Positions 1-6,885 of a stretch of 12,103 bases of DNA are shown here, piece after piece. The position numbers and the translations under genes are program-made. The notes beneath the pieces were generated by a model. The model saw only the letters and a program-made list of their open reading frames with translations, was not told where the DNA came from and made no database searches. Origin of the DNA: an uncultured Prevotella sp. (GTDB lineage Bacteria; Bacteroidota; Bacteroidia; Bacteroidales; Bacteroidaceae); assembly GCA_900541575.1 (NCBI GenBank), contig UQKO01000065.1, forward strand, positions 1 to 12,103. Reading direction: 5' to 3'. Every line of letters begins with the position of its first letter. Position 1 is the first letter of the stretch.

Positions 1-9
1 AGCGGCAGC

Positions 10-31
10 GCTACCACTGCCGTCCGGTAAA
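10..31. repeat. Left-edge copy of a 22-nt TACC-N10-GGTA dyad repeat
   Basis: This 22-nt stretch has TACC at 12-15 and GGTA at 26-29 around the core TGCCGT. It matches the unit at 12055-12076 at 19 of 22 positions, in the same orientation, and the match runs on to position 33 (21 of 23 over 11-33 against 12056-12078). The inner dyad is imperfect here, because AC faces CC, whereas the right-hand copy is a clean inverted repeat. The preceding ten bases are also GC-rich and may belong to another unit cut by the window edge. I read it as a member of a dispersed intergenic repeat family. Confidence 0.6.
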
Positions 32-69
32 GCCCAAAATGCTCATTAAGCAATGAAAAGGTCATATTC

Positions 70-204
70 GTGGCACGCTTCAGTAAGGATATTGAAAACG
101 AAAGATATAATATCTCAACTCTCGGATTTATGATGGACGGGCTGATTTATCGTGCAAGTCAAATGCAATCAAGCTTGCTTGAATTGCTGAGACGCAGCCG
201 ATAA
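70..204 (+). CDS. Short unidentified ORF (possible gene remnant)
   Basis: A GTG-started frame of 44 codons ends at TAA 202-204; the frame is open back to a TAA at 28-30, so it begins just after the left dyad repeat. The translation runs VARFSKDIENERYN, then a hydrophobic-amphipathic stretch (ISTLGFMMDGLIYRASQ) and a basic end (LLELLRRSR). The composition looks coding-like, but I recognise no family. There is no ATG in frame and no clear ribosome binding site. It could be the tail of a gene interrupted by the repeat, a small protein, or chance. Confidence 0.28.
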   Translation: MARFSKDIENERYNISTLGFMMDGLIYRASQMQSSLLELLRRSR

Positions 205-205
205 T

Positions 206-307
206 ATGCATGATGTGAGCAAGTCTCTTTTTCCCCATCATACCAACCGTAAATATCCGCTGCCCCCTAAATATGTTGCTTTAGATGAAGAGACACATCG
301 TCTGTAA
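206..307 (+). CDS. Short unidentified ORF next to the preceding one
   Basis: This ATG frame of 33 codons starts two bases after the stop of the 70-204 ORF and ends at TAA 305-307. It is hydrophilic and proline/histidine-rich (LFPHHTNRKYPLPPKYV), with no recognisable domain, signal peptide or membrane segment. The tight spacing to the ORF before it could mean translational coupling or a single frameshifted gene, but neither half resembles a family I know. No plus-strand promoter or terminator was found for it; the hairpin at 338-385 has its T-run on the other strand. Confidence 0.25.
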   Translation: MHDVSKSLFPHHTNRKYPLPPKYVALDEETHRL

Positions 308-337
308 CAACAAGAAGAGACAAAGAAAGACACAAAA

Positions 338-385
338 AACCCGAGAATCGGAGCTATTCTTGTGAAGCATCACGTTTCTCGGGTT
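338..385 (-). terminator. Rho-independent terminator of the aspS transcript
   Basis: The arms AACCCGAGAA (338-347) and TTCTCGGGTT (376-385) pair perfectly over 10 bp around a 28-nt loop. Read on the minus strand, the stem is followed directly by a run of T (the complement of the A-run at 334-339). It lies 36 bp past the aspS stop codon, so it most likely ends that transcript. On the plus strand no T-run follows, so it is probably one-directional. Confidence 0.85.
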
Positions 386-420
386 GTATAAGGAAAAAGA
401 ATTTGAAACAGAATAAGAGT

Positions 421-2184
421 CTAATCCTGTGGGCGAAGATCTATCATCAATTCGTCAAGTTGTTTTTGATCTACCTTAGAAGGAGCATCAAGCATTACAT
501 CACGACCCGAATTATTCTTCGGGAAAGCAATACAATCGCGAATACTATCGAGACCTGCAAAAAGCGATACCCAACGATCAAGACCATAAGCGAGACCTCC
601 GTGAGGGGGTGCGCCAAACTTGAAAGCATTCATTAAGAAACCAAATTGCTCTTGAGCACGTTCGGGAGTAAAGCCAAGCACTTTAAAAATCTTAGCCTGA
701 AGCACAGCATCGTGAATACGTATAGATCCACCACCAACTTCCACTCCATTGCACACCATATCATAAGCATCAGCCAATACTGAAGCTGGATCTGTATCAA
801 GCAGTGGTACATCCTGTGGGCGGGGAGCAGTGAAAGGATGGTGCATAGCAAGCAGACGTCCTTCTTCTTCACTCCATTCAAACATTGGGAAATCTACTAC
901 CCAAAGGAGAGCAAATTTATTTTTATCACGAAGTCCTAAGCGCTGGCCCATTTCCAATCGGAGCTCACAAAGCTGCTTACGCGTTTTCATGGCATCAGCA
1001 CCTGACATAATAAGCATCAAATCGCCGGGCTTAGCACCCATCTTCTGCTTAAGCTGTTCAAGCACATCAGGAGCATAGAATTTATCAACGGAACTCTTTA
1101 CACTGCCATCTTCATTAACCTTGGCATGAACTAAGCCCTTTGCACCTATCTGCGAAGACTTCACGAAGTCTGTCAATTGGTCAAGTTGTTTGCGCGTATA
1201 ATTGGCACAACCAGGAGCACAGATACCACCTATGTAGTTCGCTTCGTTGAACACACTAAACGAACCTGTACCCTTTAGTGTATCCATCAATTCTACGAAT
1301 TCCATGCCAAATCGCATATCTGGTTTATCGGAACCAAAGCGACGCATGGCCTCATGCCAAGGCATGCGAATAAAAGGAGTATCACCAAGATCATAGCCAC
1401 GTACTTCTTTAAATAGATACTTGGCCATTTCCTCAAAAGTTTGGAGGATATCATCTTGCGTGACAAACGACATTTCGCAGTCAATTTGCGTAAACTCTGG
1501 CTGACGATCAGCTCTGAGGTCTTCATCACGGAAACACTTAGCAATCTGGAAGTAGCGATCCATGCCAGCAACCATGAGAAGTTGTTTAAGCGTCTGAGGG
1601 CTCTGAGGAAGAGCATAGAACTGGCCCGGATTCATACGCGAAGGCACAATGAAATCACGAGCACCCTCGGGAGTAGAACCAATCAATACAGGAGTCTCTA
1701 TTTCGAGGAATCCCTTTGAATCGAGGAAATTACGTACAGCAATGCAGAACTTGTGGCGAAGTTCCAAGTTGGCACGAACATTTTCACGGCGTAGGTCGAG
1801 ATAGCGATATTTCATGCGAAGATCATCGCCACCATCGGTATTCTTTTCGATGGTAAATGGAGGCACCAAAGATTCATTGAGAATATTGAGTTCGCTAACA
1901 ATGATTTCGATATCCCCCGTAGGCATCTTGTCATTCTTAGCATAGCGTTCGTTGACGATACCAGTAACCTGAATCACAAACTCACGGCCGAGCTTATTGG
2001 CCTTTGCGCAAAGGTCAGCATTGGTTTCTTCATTAAATACGAGCTGCGTGATACCATAGCGATCGCGCAGGTCGACGAAAGTCATACCACCCATCTTGCG
2101 GCTACGTTGCACCCAACCAGCCAACGTCACTTGCTGGCCTACATTCTCGATGCGAAGTTCGCCACAGGTATTTGTTCTATACAT
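421..2184 (-). CDS. aspS: Aspartyl-tRNA synthetase
   Basis: This cytoplasmic class II synthetase charges tRNA-Asp with aspartate using ATP. Its 587 residues are the usual length for the bacterial type. The N-terminal OB-fold anticodon-binding domain occupies about residues 1-105 (GWVQRSRKMGG, VDLRDRYGITQ). The catalytic core carries QSPQ at 194-197, motif 2 FRDEDLRADRQPEF at 218-231 and motif 3 GLAYGLDRWVSLFAG at 530-544. The bacterial GAD insertion lies at about 285-420. Residue 31, equivalent to E. coli Leu30, is Met rather than the His found in non-discriminating enzymes, which suggests a tRNA-Asp-specific enzyme (inference). The start is the ATG at 2184; there is no Shine-Dalgarno sequence, as usual in Bacteroidetes. 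It is the last gene of the minus-strand group and is followed by the terminator at 338-385. Confidence 0.98.
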   Translation of the reverse strand: MYRTNTCGELRIENVGQQVTLAGWVQRSRKMGGMTFVDLRDRYGITQLVFNEETNADLCAKANKLGREFVIQVTGIVNERYAKNDKMPTGDIEIIVSELNILNESLVPPFTIEKNTDGGDDLRMKYRYLDLRRENVRANLELRHKFCIAVRNFLDSKGFLEIETPVLIGSTPEGARDFIVPSRMNPGQFYALPQSPQTLKQLLMVAGMDRYFQIAKCFRDEDLRADRQPEFTQIDCEMSFVTQDDILQTFEEMAKYLFKEVRGYDLGDTPFIRMPWHEAMRRFGSDKPDMRFGMEFVELMDTLKGTGSFSVFNEANYIGGICAPGCANYTRKQLDQLTDFVKSSQIGAKGLVHAKVNEDGSVKSSVDKFYAPDVLEQLKQKMGAKPGDLMLIMSGADAMKTRKQLCELRLEMGQRLGLRDKNKFALLWVVDFPMFEWSEEEGRLLAMHHPFTAPRPQDVPLLDTDPASVLADAYDMVCNGVEVGGGSIRIHDAVLQAKIFKVLGFTPERAQEQFGFLMNAFKFGAPPHGGLAYGLDRWVSLFAGLDSIRDCIAFPKNNSGRDVMLDAPSKVDQKQLDELMIDLRPQD

Positions 2185-2285
2185 GTTATGTAGAATTTGA
2201 ATATTGTTTATTCTTATACGAGATTATCTGCAATAAGAATGGCATTGCTACCCTTTATTTACAAGACGCACCTCGCTTTTGACTG

Positions 2286-2317
2286 CGAAATTACAAATAT
2301 TGTTCGATACATGGAAA
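2286..2317 (-). promoter_or_regulatory. Weak candidate promoter for aspS
   Basis: On the minus strand, TTTC (2317-2314), a 20-nt gap and TAATTTCG (2293-2286) resemble the Bacteroidetes TTTG-N19/20-TAnnTTTG promoter, with one mismatch in each element. Transcription would start near 2280, giving a leader of roughly 95 nt before the aspS ATG. The spacing is right, but the element matches are only fair. aspS could instead be read through from the GNAT gene, since no terminator is visible in the 175-bp gap. Confidence 0.25.
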
Positions 2318-2359
2318 TGTACAGCTTATTATTTTTTCTAGACCAAGTAGCATGGCTTA

Positions 2360-2890
2360 TTATTTTGCTTTTACATGATACACCTCTCGATGAATTATAT
2401 CAACAATCTGATCAAAGCATTCCGATGCATAAACTGCGTCAGTACTCATAATGTGTAAAGGCAAACCCATGGTTTGTCCCGGATAAGGAGGCTGCGTATA
2501 GGGTTTATTGATTATAGTAAAACCTTGTCTTTCATAAAAGCCTATGCGTCTTAGTGCTATGGATGTTTGGGGCAATTCTACCTCTAATATGATGGGAACT
2601 CCATCATGTTGTTTCACAAATGATTCCATCACATCGCGTCCAAGTCCTTTCCCACGGAGCAACGGACTAGTAGCAAAATGTTCCACATAAATAAAATCAG
2701 AAAAATCCCAATAAGCAAAGATACCTGCAAATTTCCCTTCGTGTTCAATTAGTAATATCTGAAAGTAAGGGTTTTCTTCGTTCAACTGTAGCCATTGCTT
2801 TGTTGGACGTCGTTCTTCTTCGGGAAATGCTGATTGATAAAGTTCTACTGCTTGGTCTTTGTAGGAAAATGAAAATGGCTGAAATTTCAT
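2360..2890 (-). CDS. GNAT-family N-acetyltransferase
   Basis: This 176-residue protein should transfer an acetyl group from acetyl-CoA to an amine; the substrate cannot be told from the sequence. The acetyl-CoA pyrophosphate-binding loop is clear at RGKGLG (79-84), preceded by the beta-strand YVEHFATSP (68-76). The late GNAT signature IGFYERQGF is at 116-124. The central strand FAGIFAYWDF (54-63) also fits the fold. No membrane segment or signal peptide is visible. It sits 175 bp upstream of aspS and 120 bp downstream of the yigZ-like gene, all on the minus strand, so cotranscription is possible but not shown. The start at 2890 gives a standard GNAT N-terminus. A family-level call is safe; anything more specific would be guesswork. 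Confidence 0.9.
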   Translation of the reverse strand: MKFQPFSFSYKDQAVELYQSAFPEEERRPTKQWLQLNEENPYFQILLIEHEGKFAGIFAYWDFSDFIYVEHFATSPLLRGKGLGRDVMESFVKQHDGVPIILEVELPQTSIALRRIGFYERQGFTIINKPYTQPPYPGQTMGLPLHIMSTDAVYASECFDQIVDIIHREVYHVKAK

Positions 2891-3010
2891 AGCACGAATT
2901 CAATGATTATTAGGAGGTGATTAAACAAAGTCACGATATCTGCAAGCTCGCCTTAAAATGCTATTGAATCTAAGTTTTTAAATCAACAAGTTTAAAGCGT
3001 ATTGAATATG

Positions 3011-3613
3011 CTACTGCATCTTATTGAATTGCAAAGTAATAATCTTTTTCAGTCGTTCCTTTAAAGCCTGCTCATTGTCAAGCCTAACCTCTACTAGAAG
3101 TGTTGTTCCCTTTTCGTCGAAATCTCGCGAAATAACATTTCCTTCGCCCTCACGTATAAACCGCATAGCACAATCTGCTTCTGTATAGGGCACAGATATA
3201 GAAAAGCGAGCAGTCATAATACATTCACGTGTCATCGCTTGGTCGAGTGCTTCGCATATTGCCGTCTTATAAGCCACTCCCAAGGGACCTGTGCCTAGCT
3301 TCACTCCTCCGAAATATCTTACCACAATGCCCAATACGTAAGTAAGTCCGTGCGATTGCAATTGACCGAGAATTGGCCGTCCAGCCGTTCCGCTAGGTTC
3401 TCCATCATCGTTAGCACGCGTAGTTGCTCCATCATCACCTATCACATATGCATAACACACATGTCGTGCGTCATAGTATTTCTTTTTATATTGCGCCACA
3501 CATTCTTTGGCTTCATTCTCCGTTTGAACCGGTAGGGCAAAAGCCAAGAAGCGAGATCGCTTTTCTGTGAATTGCGATTGACTAGGAGATGCTAGAGTTA
3601 GGTAGGTGTCCAT
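3011..3613 (-). CDS. YigZ/IMPACT (UPF0029) family protein
   Basis: This 200-residue protein belongs to the conserved YigZ/IMPACT family. Eukaryotic IMPACT acts on the GCN2 translation-stress pathway; the bacterial role is poorly defined, though a translation- or nucleic-acid-linked function is often supposed. The UPF0029 domain covers about residues 10-120 and has the hallmark DDGEPSGTAGRPIL (69-82) and VVRYFGGVKLGTGPLG (97-112). The smaller C-terminal ferredoxin-like domain (DUF1949 type) covers about 135-195. Length and architecture are normal, and it appears soluble. The start ATG is at 3613. The hairpin at 3646-3691 just upstream suggests it begins its own transcript rather than being read from the MaoC-like gene, but I found no good promoter. 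Confidence 0.93.
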   Translation of the reverse strand: MDTYLTLASPSQSQFTEKRSRFLAFALPVQTENEAKECVAQYKKKYYDARHVCYAYVIGDDGATTRANDDGEPSGTAGRPILGQLQSHGLTYVLGIVVRYFGGVKLGTGPLGVAYKTAICEALDQAMTRECIMTARFSISVPYTEADCAMRFIREGEGNVISRDFDEKGTTLLVEVRLDNEQALKERLKKIITLQFNKMQ

Positions 3614-3645
3614 ACGGAAAGATCGTAAACAATGTGCAGATAAAA

Positions 3646-3691
3646 TCAGACAAGCACAATGTCTTTAAGAAAATCAAATGCGCTTGTCTGA
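3646..3691 (-). terminator. Probable terminator after the MaoC-like gene
   Basis: The perfect 10-bp arms TCAGACAAGC (3646-3655) and GCTTGTCTGA (3682-3691) enclose a 26-nt loop. On the minus strand the stem is followed by TTTTATC. It lies 31 bp after the stop of the MaoC-like gene and before the yigZ-like start. The T-run is short and the loop large, so its efficiency is uncertain. Confidence 0.6.
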
Positions 3692-3721
3692 AATATTTGA
3701 GATTAAGAGGTAATATAAGTA

Positions 3722-4177
3722 TTAGTTGAAGTGGTACAAGAATGTTGCTATGCCCGTCAAAGCGGGCTTCTTTTGGTCTTTAATTTCAATAGTAAACTTA
3801 ATTTCTACCTTGCATATACCGCGCAGATTAGCAATGCTATGCAACGTAGCAACCAAGCGAACACTTTGGCCACTAAGTACAGCTTGGCCATACTTCATTT
3901 TATCCATACCATAGTTGACCATCATCTTTAAATTGTTCACCTTGATAATCTGTTCCCACATATAGGGAAGAAGAGAGAGTGTGAGATAGCCATGTACAAT
4001 GGTTTGACCGAAAGGACCATTCTTTGCGCGCTCTGGATCCACATGTATCCATTGATGATCCAAAGTGGCATCAGCGAAAGCGTTAATGCGATCCTGATCT
4101 ATTTCAAGCCAGTCAGACTTTCCAAGTTCCTGACCGAGGTACTTTTCAAATTCTTCGTAAGAGTTGATTGTGAGCAT
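3722..4177 (-). CDS. MaoC/NodN-like hot-dog dehydratase
   Basis: This 151-residue single hot-dog domain belongs to the MaoC-like (R)-specific enoyl-CoA hydratase group, closest in look to NodN-type proteins. Such enzymes add or remove water at an enoyl thioester; the natural substrate here is unknown. The hydratase 2 motif is intact: FADATLDHQWIHVD (34-47), then AKNGPFGQTIVHGYL (51-65). D40 and H45 are placed as the catalytic Asp-His pair, with H62-G63 closing the motif. No membrane segment is visible. It begins 63 bp after the stop of the membrane-protein gene upstream, with no terminator or promoter visible between them, so the two are probably cotranscribed. No fatty-acid or polyketide genes are nearby to suggest a pathway. 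Confidence 0.9.
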   Translation of the reverse strand: MLTINSYEEFEKYLGQELGKSDWLEIDQDRINAFADATLDHQWIHVDPERAKNGPFGQTIVHGYLTLSLLPYMWEQIIKVNNLKMMVNYGMDKMKYGQAVLSGQSVRLVATLHSIANLRGICKVEIKFTIEIKDQKKPALTGIATFLYHFN

Positions 4178-4240
4178 ATTCGTAAGTTTTACTAATTAAT
4201 ATCTACTTAGTTCACTCTGCTTTATAAGGGCATAAGAAAC

Positions 4241-5278
4241 TTATTGTTCTTGATGGGAAATTTCGTCCATTATAAGCGAGGTTATAAGGTCTTGTGCATC
4301 CAAATGAGCAGTACACTTATATTGACCGAAAACTTTTCCTTCGTTATCACGCTGAATGTGCTGATCTACGGTAAAAGTGGCAATATAGCCTCCTGTTGCA
4401 CCATCACGAGTAAGTTGCAAATCTCGATTCACATTAAACTGACAACCTTGAATATGTTCGTTAAACATAGCGTTGATAGTCTTTAGCACCGTAGCCTTAT
4501 TTGCGTTGCGTTGATGAAGGAATGTGGTCATCGTAGACGATATATTCGAACAGATTCGACTTTCATCTTGATTAGAAAATCCATTAAAGAAGTCGTTCAG
4601 AACATTTACCACAGCAGTCTGTTCTTCAATAGATATCTCCTGTTCATGCAAACTACCCTGCGCGATGGATGCTTCAGAAGCATATCGACCATCGGGGTGA
4701 GCATCAAGATAATGCTGATAAGCCTCCGAAGTACCAATCTTCTGAGCATTAACAAAGTCAAGAGAGTCTATTTTAATATCACAGAATCGCCCATATTGAG
4801 CGTCGGGATAAGTATTTTTAAAGTTGATAAAATCATTCACGTTTTCAGAAAGGGCTATAGAGTTCCATTTCTGAATCATCTCCTCTAGTTTTGCCAATCG
4901 TTGTTTTACCTCTTCAGCGTGCACACTGTTAGGGTATTTATCCAAGAAATCTTGATAATCTTGCGGATTATCATTATTTTCCAATACATCATAGGCCATT
5001 TCTTCCTCAGTAGCCTCTGTATGGGATGTATAAGCATAAACGCCTCCACCAATCAGAAGAATTACAACAATGGCAATAATTACATAAAGTCTGGTACGTT
5101 TTTTTCTAGGAGGAACAGGAGAGGAATGCACCGCATTGGACTGAATGTCATTAGGCATTTCCTGCGCAGAGAAAGAGTTTTGTTGAGAGAAGTTAGCTTG
5201 TGCTGAACCTACCGATTGAGAACCGGATTGAGAAGAAGCACCATGATTCGCATTTTCTTCAAAATTTTGTTCTTGCAT
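4241..5278 (-). CDS. Membrane-anchored protein with TPR-like repeats and NTF2-like C-terminus
   Basis: I do not recognise a named family for these 345 residues. Residues 1-57 are low in complexity and rich in Gln, Ser and Asn, probably disordered. A basic patch RKKRTR (58-63) precedes one transmembrane helix (LYVIIAIVVILLIGGGVYAY, 64-83), so the N-terminus should be cytoplasmic and the rest periplasmic. Three related helical units follow: DYQDFLDKYPNSVHAEE (107-123), DFINFKNTYPDAQYG (149-163) and AYQHYLDAHPDGRYASE (186-202), each with an aromatic residue, four to seven residues and then YP or HP, as in TPR-like outer-membrane and divisome proteins. Residues about 218-340 (VVNVLNDFFNGFSNQDE onward) look like an NTF2-like alpha/beta domain. 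There are three cysteines in that last domain (243, 279, 322) and no lipobox. The gene has its own strong promoter, divergent from nqrA. A role in envelope scaffolding or stress is only a guess. Confidence 0.85.
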   Translation of the reverse strand: MQEQNFEENANHGASSQSGSQSVGSAQANFSQQNSFSAQEMPNDIQSNAVHSSPVPPRKKRTRLYVIIAIVVILLIGGGVYAYTSHTEATEEEMAYDVLENNDNPQDYQDFLDKYPNSVHAEEVKQRLAKLEEMIQKWNSIALSENVNDFINFKNTYPDAQYGRFCDIKIDSLDFVNAQKIGTSEAYQHYLDAHPDGRYASEASIAQGSLHEQEISIEEQTAVVNVLNDFFNGFSNQDESRICSNISSTMTTFLHQRNANKATVLKTINAMFNEHIQGCQFNVNRDLQLTRDGATGGYIATFTVDQHIQRDNEGKVFGQYKCTAHLDAQDLITSLIMDEISHQEQ

Positions 5279-5317
5279 ATCTTTTACTATTTACATTATC
5301 TGAGGTTTTCAAGGCTG

Positions 5318-5349
5318 CAAAGTTACAGTATACCAATCGAAATAGCAAA
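5318..5349 (-). promoter_or_regulatory. Bacteroidetes-type promoter for the membrane-protein gene
   Basis: On the minus strand, TTTG (5349-5346) is followed by exactly 20 nt and then TAACTTTG (5325-5318). This is a full match to the sigma-ABfr consensus of -33 TTTG and -7 TAnnTTTG at standard spacing. The start of transcription would fall near 5312, giving a leader of about 34 nt to the ATG at 5278. It is the best promoter in the window. Confidence 0.75.
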
Positions 5350-5420
5350 GTAAATGCAGTATTTTCGCAAAATGTATCATTTGAAAAGCGAAAAAAGGCC
5401 TTAATCTCATTTAAAATGCG

Positions 5421-5428
5421 TATATTTG
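5421..5428 (+). promoter_or_regulatory. -7 element of the nqr operon promoter
   Basis: TATATTTG matches the Bacteroidetes -7 consensus TAnnTTTG perfectly and lies 26 bp before the nqrA ATG, implying a leader of about 20 nt. No TTTG is present at the expected -33 position (about 5397-5400 reads GGCC). The nearest TTTG, at 5380-5383, is 37 nt upstream of the -7 element, which is too far. The promoter may depend on an activator or use a degenerate -33. Confidence 0.55.
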
Positions 5429-5454
5429 CAGATAAATATATATTTTTTAATTTA

Positions 5455-6807
5455 ATGGAAACTTTGTACAAGATTAAGAAAGGTTTAGACCTTAAACTGA
5501 AAGGGAAAGCCGCGCTCAATCTGACAGTAGCTGCTCCAAGTGAAGAGTATGCTGTCATGCCGACCGACTTTCCTGGTATCGTTCCTCGTCCCGTTGTGAA
5601 GGAGGGAGATTCCGTTGTGGCGGGTCAAGCTTTGTTTGTAGACAAAGCGACGGAACGAATACAGTTCGTTTCACCTGTGAGTGGTACTGTGACAGGAGTA
5701 GAGCGCGGCGAGCGTCGCAAGCTCTTGCGCTTCCGTGTAAAGGCATCGCAGAATCAAGAGTTTAAAGACTTTGGTATTCGTGAGCTATCAAAAATGAGCA
5801 CAGAAGATGTAAAGTCTCTCTTGCTTGAAAGCGGATTGTTCGCATTCTTCCGCCAACGCCCCTATGATGTCATTGCTTCGCCTACTGACACTCCCAAAGC
5901 TATCTTTATTTCCACCTTCAACAAAATGCCCCTTGCTGCCAACTTTAGTTTCGTAGCAACAGGCAATGAAGAGGACTTTAAGAAAGGTGTACAGGCATTG
6001 GCTAAAATTGCGAATGTACATCTTGGCATTTGTCCCGAACAAATCAACTCTTGCTTGCTTCCTATTAGCGAAGCTCAGGTTAACGTATTTGATGGTCCCA
6101 ACCCCTCAGGCAACGTAGGTGTTCAAATCAATCATGTATCACCTATTAACAAGGGTGAAGTGGTATGGACGATAGGTGCAGAAATGGCCATCACTTTAGG
6201 ACGCTTGCTACGCACAGGAAAGCTATCGCTCACTCGTCGCATTGCTGTAGCTGGTGCTTGTGTTAAGGAACCTCACTATGTGGAAACACTCATCGGCACA
6301 CCTTTGGCAGATGTATTAAAAGGCCAACTCAAATCGACCGACCACGTACGTATTATTAACGGCAATCCATTCGTTGGTTACAAATCAACTATCGCCGACT
6401 TCTTGAGCGCATTTAGCACTGAGATTTGCGCTATTCCTGAAGGTGACAACGTGAACGAAGCTTTTGGTTGGATTGCCCCCCGACTCAACGATTTCTCCAC
6501 GAGCCACAGCTATTTCTCATGGCTCTTTGGAAAAAAACGTGCTTACAATCTCGACTGTCGCATAAAAGGTGGCGAACGCCATATGATTATGAGTGCTGAA
6601 TACGAGCGTGTATTCCCCATGGACATATATCCTAGCTATTTGATTAAGGCAATCATTACAGGCGACATTGATCGGCAAGAAGCCTTGGGTATCTACGAAG
6701 TAGCTCCCGAAGACTTTGCCGTAGCCGAGTTTATTGACTCCTCAAAGTTAGAACTTCAACGTATCGTACGTGAAGGACTTGATATCTTGAGAAAAGAAAA
6801 TGCTTAA
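5455..6807 (+). CDS. nqrA: Na+-translocating NADH:quinone reductase subunit A
   Basis: NqrA is the large peripheral cytoplasmic subunit of Na+-NQR, associated with the quinone end of the complex. The 450 residues match the usual family length. The start at METLYKIKKGLDL is chosen over the longer open frame (which runs back to 5200) because NqrA proteins begin with this segment and the promoter element lies just upstream. An N-terminal biotinyl/lipoyl-like barrel is seen at about 42-98 (VVKEGDSVVAGQALF, FVSPVSGTVTGVERGERR). The family signature GPNPSGNVGVQIN is at 214-226 with GEVVWTIGAE at 234-243. The C-terminal section (KGGERHMIMSAEYERVFPMD, 371-390) is also typical. It is the first gene of nqrABCDEF; nqrB starts 78 bp downstream. 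Confidence 0.97.
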   Translation: METLYKIKKGLDLKLKGKAALNLTVAAPSEEYAVMPTDFPGIVPRPVVKEGDSVVAGQALFVDKATERIQFVSPVSGTVTGVERGERRKLLRFRVKASQNQEFKDFGIRELSKMSTEDVKSLLLESGLFAFFRQRPYDVIASPTDTPKAIFISTFNKMPLAANFSFVATGNEEDFKKGVQALAKIANVHLGICPEQINSCLLPISEAQVNVFDGPNPSGNVGVQINHVSPINKGEVVWTIGAEMAITLGRLLRTGKLSLTRRIAVAGACVKEPHYVETLIGTPLADVLKGQLKSTDHVRIINGNPFVGYKSTIADFLSAFSTEICAIPEGDNVNEAFGWIAPRLNDFSTSHSYFSWLFGKKRAYNLDCRIKGGERHMIMSAEYERVFPMDIYPSYLIKAIITGDIDRQEALGIYEVAPEDFAVAEFIDSSKLELQRIVREGLDILRKENA

Positions 6808-6820
6808 TAGCAAGTGACTA

Positions 6821-6854
6821 TGTGCACAGAAAACAGAAAGGAATTCTCTGCACA
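6821..6854 (+). repeat. Hairpin in the nqrA-nqrB spacer
   Basis: TGTGCACAGAA (6821-6831) and TTCTCTGCACA (6844-6854) pair at 10 of 11 positions (one C-C mismatch) around a 12-nt loop. No T-run follows, so it does not look like a terminator. It could stabilise or mark a processing site in the operon mRNA, or act as a partial attenuator that sets NqrA apart from the membrane subunits. That role is inferred only from position. Confidence 0.5.
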
Positions 6855-6885
6855 ACTTTCCACTTACTGAACAATACATTTTGAA

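Noticed and set aside
403..636. Plus-strand ORF overlapping the aspS 3' end
   Set aside because: It is antisense to a clear aspS coding region and its translation has no recognisable features. The same applies to the other long frames inside aspS, nqrA-F and the membrane-protein gene.
2197..2451. Plus-strand 84-codon ORF across the aspS-GNAT gap
   Set aside because: It overlaps the GNAT 3' end in antisense and contains the AT-rich spacer; the hydrophobic composition reflects base content, with no promoter or ribosome binding site.
2909..2922. Strong Shine-Dalgarno-like sequence AGGAGGTGAT on the plus strand
   Set aside because: No plus-strand ORF begins within a useful distance; the nearest ATG (2958) gives about seven codons. 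It lies in the leader of the minus-strand GNAT gene, where it reads as an anti-SD-like sequence, probably by chance.
2961..3029. Three ATTGAAT repeats before and in the end of the yigZ-like gene
   Set aside because: Seven-base AT-rich matches at irregular spacing are expected by chance, and one lies inside coding sequence.
5200..5454. N-terminal extension of nqrA by 85 codons
   Set aside because: The added residues are unlike any NqrA, overlap the divergent gene and its promoter, and would place the -7 element inside the coding sequence.
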